Source: Stramonita haemastoma (taxonomy: Eukaryota > Mollusca > Gastropoda > Neogastropoda > Muricidae). Taken from it: 64,000 nt of DNA. The stretch spans positions 45,929,583 to 45,993,582 of the forward strand of contig CM060325.1 of the NCBI GenBank assembly GCA_030674155.1. The letters run 5' to 3'. Position 1 is the first letter of the stretch, and each line of letters opens with the position of its first letter. The notes below the pieces were generated by a model. It searched no databases, had not been told where the DNA came from, and saw nothing but the letters and a program-made list of their open reading frames with translations. This document shows positions 58,637-64,000 of the stretch, in pieces. A program made the translations under genes and the position numbers.

Positions 58637-58785
58637 TCATTCACCTTCTTCCCGTTCACCTGTCCCGTAGTCCCGTGGACCATAGGGGCATCAATGAAGA
58701 TTTTGCACATTCATTCACTGACTGACTACTCTTCTTGCTTTTTTGTTTAGTGTTTGTTCCATGGCTAGAACTCCTGAGGTTCACC

Positions 58786-59032
<247 letters not shown>

Positions 59033-59229
59033 TATTTTCAACCTACCTATTTTTCCTATTAAAAAAAAAAGTGTTTTCACAAACCCTCCCTCTTACATAT
59101 ACCATCCCACAGTAATGCATAACATGTAGTTCATTCAATATTTCAGTGACAAGCAAACAGCCTGAACATCTGTTGACAACTTGTAAGGCACTAAATACAA
59201 TATACACAGACCAGAACACAGAGTCATGT

Positions 59230-59304
59230 GCACACATACACATACACACACAAACACACACACCACATACAAACACACACACCAGACACAAACACAAATA
59301 CACA

Positions 59305-59365
<61 letters not shown>
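59230..59365. repeat. (CA)n array
   Basis: CA repeats with AAACAC and CAGAC interruptions on the left and a pure block on the right. Confidence 0.9.
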
Positions 59366-59367
<2 letters not shown>

Positions 59368-59486
59368 GATAAGATTATAACAATATCATATTGTTGGTTG
59401 ATATTGCAAAAGTTATTTCTCGGTCTGTTATTAATGTGCTGTTGTAGGTGTACTTTTGCATTTAGTTGTCCTAATTGTTGGATTTG

Positions 59487-59712
59487 TTTTAGTTACATCT
59501 AGTTCTTGTGAAAGTCTAATATTACCTAGAGTGAATGAATAGTTTGGTTTGTTTTAGTACATTCAGTTCTTCTGAAAGTCTAATATCACCTAGAGTGAAT
59601 GAATTGTTTGGTTTGTTTTAGTACATTTAGTCTTCTGAAAGTCTAATATCACCTAGAGTGAATGAATTGTTTGGTTTGTTTTAGTACATTTAGTCTTCTG
59701 AAAGTCTAATAA
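59487..59712 (+). repeat. 63-bp tandem repeat, about 3.5 copies
   Basis: CTGAAAGTCTAATATCACCT and AGAGTGAATGAATTGTTTGG recur. GTCTAAT starts at 59514, 59578, 59641 and 59704, giving periods of 64, 63 and 63 bp. Confidence 0.92.
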
Positions 59713-59919
59713 TGTTAATATCACCCTGTGTGAAAAGAATTTGAATGAAAAACAAACAATTACATATATACAGAATGAATAAATACTTGAATCAATTAAT
59801 GAATTTATGAATTATTTTTAAATCGATGAACAGTCTAGTCTTACAATCTGTCCTTAAAACACACACATGCATCTAAACATTTAATAAAACACAGGAAATA
59901 TCAGAGAGAGAGAGAGAGA

Positions 59920-60163
59920 GAGACAATGACAATGACAATGACAAATAGTTTAATGTGTCAAGCTTTTCGGCTCATTCACATAGGGACTTTGGGGGAGAGG
60001 AGGAAAATCGAATATAACCGCAAACAAAATGAACAATCAAAATTCACATCAAGAGTCATCGCAAACGGGAACCGATTCGCGGTAGTGATAAATGTCATAA
60101 CATCAGTGAGAGCAAGACAGTATGAACGACACTGTCACCCTTATCAAACACATCTGTCACTAG
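59920..60163 (-). mobile_element. 3' tail of the retroelement carrying the 60164-60874 ORF
   Basis: On minus the sequence after the ORF stop runs through AGCCGAAAAGCTTGACAC, ATTAAACTATTTGTC and four ATTGTC-type units before (TC)n. A short tandem tail after an AT-rich end is typical of LINE-mobilised elements. No reverse transcriptase lies between the ORF and the tail. Confidence 0.55.
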
Positions 60164-60874
60164 TTATCGATGCGGTAGAGATGTCTGATGTCCTGTGGGT
60201 TTGCTGGAAGGCTGTTCTGTCTTTACAGTGCTGTCTTTGGGGTTGTCTTTTTCTCTCCTTCCTGCTCTGAGACTTTCAAGGAAACTGTCCATGTTGTTGT
60301 CTAGACGTTGCAGTTGTTCCAGTATGATCCTGCAGTCATCAGTTGACAGACGGGTGGACTGTGATGGTTCACGTACTGGTGCGCAATCGTCTTCACTTAA
60401 CACACTTTCTTCTTCTGTCTTTTCTTCATCTGTCACATCTTCTGTGGCGTCTTCTGTGATCGTCACAACTGGCGTGGCTTGTTTGTCAATGCTCACATTA
60501 TCACAACTGTCCGTCATTTCCCAAACATCACTGTGTCTGTCACAATCATCTGTTTCTTCCTCCAACGTCAGATCAATGCACGGACCTGACCCAGAAATAA
60601 CATTGGTGTCGTCATTCTGTGTGGTTGGAGACGGGTGGCCAGAGCGAACAGCACGTGCAAACTGCCCTACACAGCGTGCAGTGTCAGTGGGCTTGCCGAA
60701 AGTGTCAACAGCAGTGGCATTTTCAGTATTGTAAAATAAACTGGGTGGCGTAGGCAGAAATAAACCAGAAGGAGACAAAGTAGAATTCACCTTCCTTTGT
60801 TGCAGAGTGGCCCTGTGTGTCTCTGTTCTTCTCCTGTCCCTGGCCACTTGTGCCAGAGATTTCTTTTTGTACAT
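60164..60874 (-). CDS. Retroelement ORF1/gag-like protein with SUMO-type motifs
   Basis: An intact 236-codon frame from ATG at 60874 to TAA at 60164-60166; the frame is also open upstream into a GA array. The N-terminus MYKKKSLAQVARDRRRTE resembles the K-S-x-x-Q-x-x-R-D-x-x-R motif I associate with gag/ORF1-like proteins of invertebrate retroelements. Residues 99-110 read CIDLTLEEETDD and 136-146 VVTITEDATED, both SUMO-interacting-motif style. VKTE at 217-220 fits the sumoylation consensus. Residues 178-206 look helical. It lies in the GALNS intron between exons A and B, same strand. No CCHC zinc knuckle is visible. Expression is unknown; a degenerate host exon is less likely. Confidence 0.5.
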   Translation of the reverse strand: MYKKKSLAQVARDRRRTETHRATLQQRKVNSTLSPSGLFLPTPPSLFYNTENATAVDTFGKPTDTARCVGQFARAVRSGHPSPTTQNDDTNVISGSGPCIDLTLEEETDDCDRHSDVWEMTDSCDNVSIDKQATPVVTITEDATEDVTDEEKTEEESVLSEDDCAPVREPSQSTRLSTDDCRIILEQLQRLDNNMDSFLESLRAGRREKDNPKDSTVKTEQPSSKPTGHQTSLPHR

Positions 60875-60913
60875 GACACTGTCACTGTGATGGTGAGGAA
60901 CAGAAAGCTGGCC

Positions 60914-60917
<4 letters not shown>

Positions 60918-60989
<72 letters not shown>

Positions 60990-61179
60990 CAGAGAGACAG
61001 AGAGACAGAGAGACAGAGAGACAGAGAGAGACAGAGAGACAGAGACAGAGACAGAGAGACAGACAGACAGACAGACAGAGACAGAGACAGAGAGACAGAC
61101 AGAGAGACAGACAGAGAGACAGGCAGACAGACAGAGACAGGCAGACAGACAGGCAGATACAGAAAGAGAGAGAGCGAGC

Positions 61180-61251
<72 letters not shown>

Positions 61252-61276
61252 GAGACATAGAGACAGAGACAGAGAC

Positions 61277-61322
<46 letters not shown>

Positions 61323-61395
61323 ACAGAAAGAGAGATAAACAGAAAGAGAGAGAAACAGAAAGAAAAGAGAGAGAAACAGAAAGAGAGAGAGAAAG
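60918..61395. repeat. (GA)n / (CAGA)n array
   Basis: About 480 bp of purine-rich repeats on plus: pure GA, then blocks with ACAGAGAG and GACAGACA, then GA again and AGAAAGAGAGA. The Ser/Leu/Cys frames on minus are artefacts. Confidence 0.95.
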
Positions 61396-61475
61396 AAACT
61401 TGAAACTCAAACTTTAATTGTCAAAGGCCAACAGCCCCATACAATAGGGGTGAACAAAAGCTGACTACAAAAGGA
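61396..61475 (-). mobile_element. Retroelement 3' tail fragment
   Basis: On minus it reads GGCTGTTGGCCTTTGACAAT, TAAAGTTTGAGTTTCAAG, running into TC repeats. It resembles an LTR-less retroelement terminus, separate from the 59920 tail. Confidence 0.4.
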
Positions 61476-61605
61476 TGCAAATGGGCACAGATCGTGAACA
61501 GTTAAGTTTAAGCAAAATTTTAAACATATTACGTTACCAATTTCAAACTCATCTCCTTTCACACATCATACACACACTCACACGCATGTGCACGCATGTG
61601 GACAT

Positions 61606-61821
61606 GTGGACGCTTTTAAAACAAAATTTAGTAAGAATGCTTTGTGCCCTTGTGGCAAAAGATTTACAAACCAGCACATACTTTTTGAATGCCCAGGTTT
61701 TAAAGATATTTTACCACCTTTTGAAGGCAAGAAAACATTATCGCACATTCTCCCTGATGCTGAGTTAATGCTAGAGATTACGTTATGTTTATTTTATTCT
61801 GTGCTCAGTAGATTCCTTTAA
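61606..61821 (+). pseudogene. LINE ORF2 C-terminal fragment with Cys/His knuckle
   Basis: The plus frame reads FKTKFSKNALCPCGKRFTNQ, HILFECPGFKDILPPFE and then an LPDAELMLEITLCLFYSVL end with a stop at 61819. The CxCG-x(5)-H-x(4)-C arrangement and the FKDILPPF-type block are typical of the C-terminal tail of LINE ORF2 proteins. The RT domain is absent. It is antisense to GALNS and intronic. Confidence 0.75.
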
Positions 61822-61924
61822 ATTCCTTTAATCTTGCTTGTTAATAGGTAGTTATTTGTTTGTACTTGATTTGTTTGTTTGCTGTCCAAATCACAAACTG
61901 TGCATGGACGTTAATTTAAAGACT

Positions 61925-62520
61925 ACTATGTGCACGCACACACACATACAAACACGTGCACATGCATGCGCACACATACATACATACATACACATGCACA
62001 CACCCTTGTGTGAGTACAAACAGAGAGAGAGAGAGGGAGACAAAGACAGAAACAGACATACAGAAAGCCAGAGACACAGATAAACAGACAGATAGAGACA
62101 TAGACAAGAAATACTTGGGCTGAATAACTAAAAAAAATATCAATAAAAAATAACAACAATAAAACCAATCACATACCCAATTTCTTTGAAGAGAAACAGA
62201 CGCACAGAAAGCCAGAGAGATACAGAAAGACTAGCACACAAACACGCACGCACGCACGCACGCATGCGTCCACACACACACACACATACACACACACACA
62301 CACATACACACATTCCTGCTAAATAATTTTTTTTTAAATCAACAACAACAACATCAACAATCACACATCCAATTTCTTTGAAGAGAAACAGACGCACAGA
62401 ATGCCAGAGACACAGAGACATACAGACTAACACACACACAAACACACACACACCCACATTCCTACTAAAAAAAATTTTTTTTAAATCAACAACAACACCA
62501 ACGACATCAACATCAACAAC
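61925..62520. repeat. CA/CAGA low-complexity DNA with a duplicated segment
   Basis: CCAATTTCTTTGAAGAGAAA-CAGACGCACAGAA occurs at about 62178 and 62369, each time followed by GCCAGAGA and by CA repeats, then TAAAT and AACAACAACA runs. It is a diverged tandem duplication of roughly 190 bp. Confidence 0.75.
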
Positions 62521-62549
62521 AACAAAAACCACCTAACACAACCACGCAC

Positions 62550-62686
62550 CCATTTCCTTGGCGTAGGTGGCTCCGCCGTTGTCTGAGGAGAAGACGGTGA
62601 GGGTGTTGTTGGCCACGCCTAGCTGGTGCAGCTTCTCCAGGATCTGCCCCACCCCCTCATCCAGCTCCCTCACTGCATCCCCGTAC
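62550..62686 (-). CDS. GALNS: GALNS-type sulfatase, exon A (5'-most exon in window)
   Basis: Acceptor GTGGTGGTCAG|G and donor ATGG|GTGCGT. One base closes a preceding codon, then [38 protein letters not shown] and ATYAKEM follow, plus one base of the Gly codon completed in exon B. Human GALNS has [20 protein letters not shown] and FFTSDNGAALISAPEQGG. The SDNG Asp-Asn pair matches the calcium-site residues D288/N289. Upstream exons with the Cys-x-Pro-Ser-Arg site lie past 64000. 137 nt. Confidence 0.95.
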
Positions 62687-63180
62687 CTGACCACCACCAC
62701 CATCATTAGGACCACAGTGTAAAGGTAAAGGTAAAGGTAAAGGTAAAGGTGTCCCCCCATAACCTGTGTGGTCATAGGGGAGCGAGGTGTCAGAGACCTC
62801 AGCTTCTCTAGGGGCCAGCATGTTGAGGGCGGTAACAACAGTAGCATCCCCATACCTGATCACCACCATCATTAGGACCACAATGTAAAGGTAAAGGTAA
62901 AGGTGTCCCCCCATAACCTATGTGGTCATAGAGGAGCGAGGTGTCAGAGACCTCAGCTTCTCTAGGGGCCAGCATGTTGAGGGCGGTAACAACAGTAGCA
63001 TCCCCATACCTGATCACCACCATCATTAGGACCACAATGTAAAGGTAAAGGTAAAGGTGTCCCCCCATAACCTATGTGGTCATAGGGGAGCGAGGTGTCA
63101 GAGACCTCAGCTTCTCTAGGGGCCAGCATGTTGAGGGCGGTAACAACAGTAGCATCCCCATACCTGACCACCATCAGGAC
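62671..63180 (-). repeat. ~150-bp tandem repeat carrying the exon A acceptor
   Basis: AGGACCACA landmarks at 62708, 62874, 63028 and 63176 give periods of 166, 154 and 148 bp. Each unit holds, on plus, GCATCCCCATACCTGATCAC (the exon A start and acceptor, slightly changed), CATCATTAGGACCACAATG and a 5S-type SINE 3' end with (GGTAAA)n. In translation the copies read [20 protein letters not shown]. Confidence 0.92.
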
Positions 63181-63505
63181 CACAATGTAAAGGTAAAGGT
63201 AAAGGTGTCCAATAACCTGTGTGGTCATTGGGGAGCGGAGGTGTGAGAGACCTCAGCTTCTCTAGGGGCCAGCATGTTTAAGGGTGGCGGCGCCCATCTC
63301 CTCTCCCTCGCTGCTTTACCTTCCCTGACCCTAAAGAGGGGCAGGTACCCATTTACAGCTGGGTGAACTGGGGGGGGCTGTACTAAAGCCGAGGTGCGCA
63401 AACGGTCACCCATCCAACTGGCCAACCACGCTCGACACTGCCTAACGTTGGCTGGGGGAAAGCACACGCTCTGACCACTGAACAATGTATGGCATGTATA
63501 TAATT
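63180..63505 (-). repeat. 5S rRNA-derived SINE (family S5), longest copy
   Basis: Read on minus: CAGTGGTCAGAGCGTGTGCT, then AACGTTAGGCAGTGTCGAGC and GTTGGATGGGTGACCG, a 5S-like stretch at 63400-63450, then the common S5 body and an (ACCTTT)n tail near 63190. It is the probable source of the SINE part of the 150-bp repeat next to it. Confidence 0.78.
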
Positions 63506-63754
63506 ATGAGGCTTCACCATGAAATGAGTCGCTTTGCACCTCACCCACTTTTCTGCTGCGAACCATTTCAGGAAGGCAGGTGGGGTCAAGTTGCCGATTT
63601 TGATTGATTATCAAACTATAGACAGAAAAGTAGGAGAAAGAAAGTAGGAAAGAATAGAAGAAATTTTCCAGTAAATTTCCGTTTTGTTTGGATAAGAAAA
63701 AAAAGAACCCCCCCCAAAAAAGAAAAGAAAGTTCTATCATTATCTGTCATATGA

Positions 63755-64000
63755 GCGAAAATGCGTTGCACTGCTGTTAAGCGCAAGACAGGTCAGGCCC
63801 AGAACATCTGACTTCGGCGTGAGAGAGAACTGTTATCTTTTAAGTCTTTCTAGAAAAAAAAAAAAGGCAAGAGAACAGACCAAGAAGGCAGAACACAGAC
63901 AAGGAGGAAGTGACTGGAAGAAAAGGAACAAGGCAGAAACAAAAGAGCGGGAAAGCAAAGAGGGAATTCCTAGCACAGAAATTCCAGAAGGTGGAGATGC
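63755..64000 (-). repeat. Dispersed repeat R1, copy 3 (cut by window end)
   Basis: Inverted relative to copies 1 and 2: GCTGTTAAGCGCAAGACAGG, TTTTAAGTCTTTCT, a purine-rich middle and GAATTCCTAGCACAGAAATT at the right edge. Confidence 0.75.

Noticed and set aside
60787..61417. Arg/Glu/Gln repeat ORF (plus) and Ser/Leu repeat ORF (minus)
   Set aside because: Translation of the (GA)n/(CAGA)n array. The same applies at 38563-39917.
62671..63180. Extra GALNS exons in the 150-bp repeats
   Set aside because: Only about 13 bases of exon A are copied and no donor follows; the rest of the frame is SINE sequence.
63400..63450. 5S rRNA gene
   Set aside because: Only the 3' half of 5S is similar, and it is fused to a SINE body repeated elsewhere.

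Overview
The window looks like repeat-dense genomic DNA from an animal, most likely a gastropod mollusc. The grounds are introns with consensus splice sites, very long CA/GA/AT microsatellites, several SINE families, many truncated LINE tails, and one vertebrate-like lysosomal enzyme gene split into short exons. The mollusc assignment is an inference from the style of the repeats and was not tested by any search.

The only confidently identified gene is the 3' half of a GALNS-type sulfatase (N-acetylgalactosamine-6-sulfatase) on the minus strand, between 62686 and 49794. Six coding exons (called A to F here) join in frame with canonical splice sites and give 261 C-terminal residues ending in TAA. 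The 5' half, with the sulfatase Cys active-site motif, lies beyond position 64000. The introns hold SINEs, CA/GA arrays, a LINE ORF2 remnant, and a 236-codon retroelement-like ORF with SUMO-type motifs. Four of the six exons have their 3' splice acceptor and first exon bases copied into neighbouring tandem repeats. The final exon's 3' end is also repeated about eight times downstream of the stop codon.

Further left, 40.7-40.9 kb carries a plausible promoter (CRE and NRF1-like sites) and two short minus-strand exons of an unidentified gene. The region 42.8-47.5 kb is mostly AT-rich unique DNA and could be a long 3' UTR or intergenic.

The left half (about 3.7-34.5 kb) is dominated by a huge A-depleted, T/C-rich degenerate minisatellite on the plus strand. 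It totals roughly 18 kb in several blocks, always in the same orientation, and is interrupted by LINE 3' ends, SINEs, a TIR DNA transposon carrying a nested LINE, and a 1.3-kb tandem duplication. Long apparent ORFs in these blocks are composition artefacts. I see no rRNA genes, functional tRNA genes, CRISPR arrays or bacterial-style operons.
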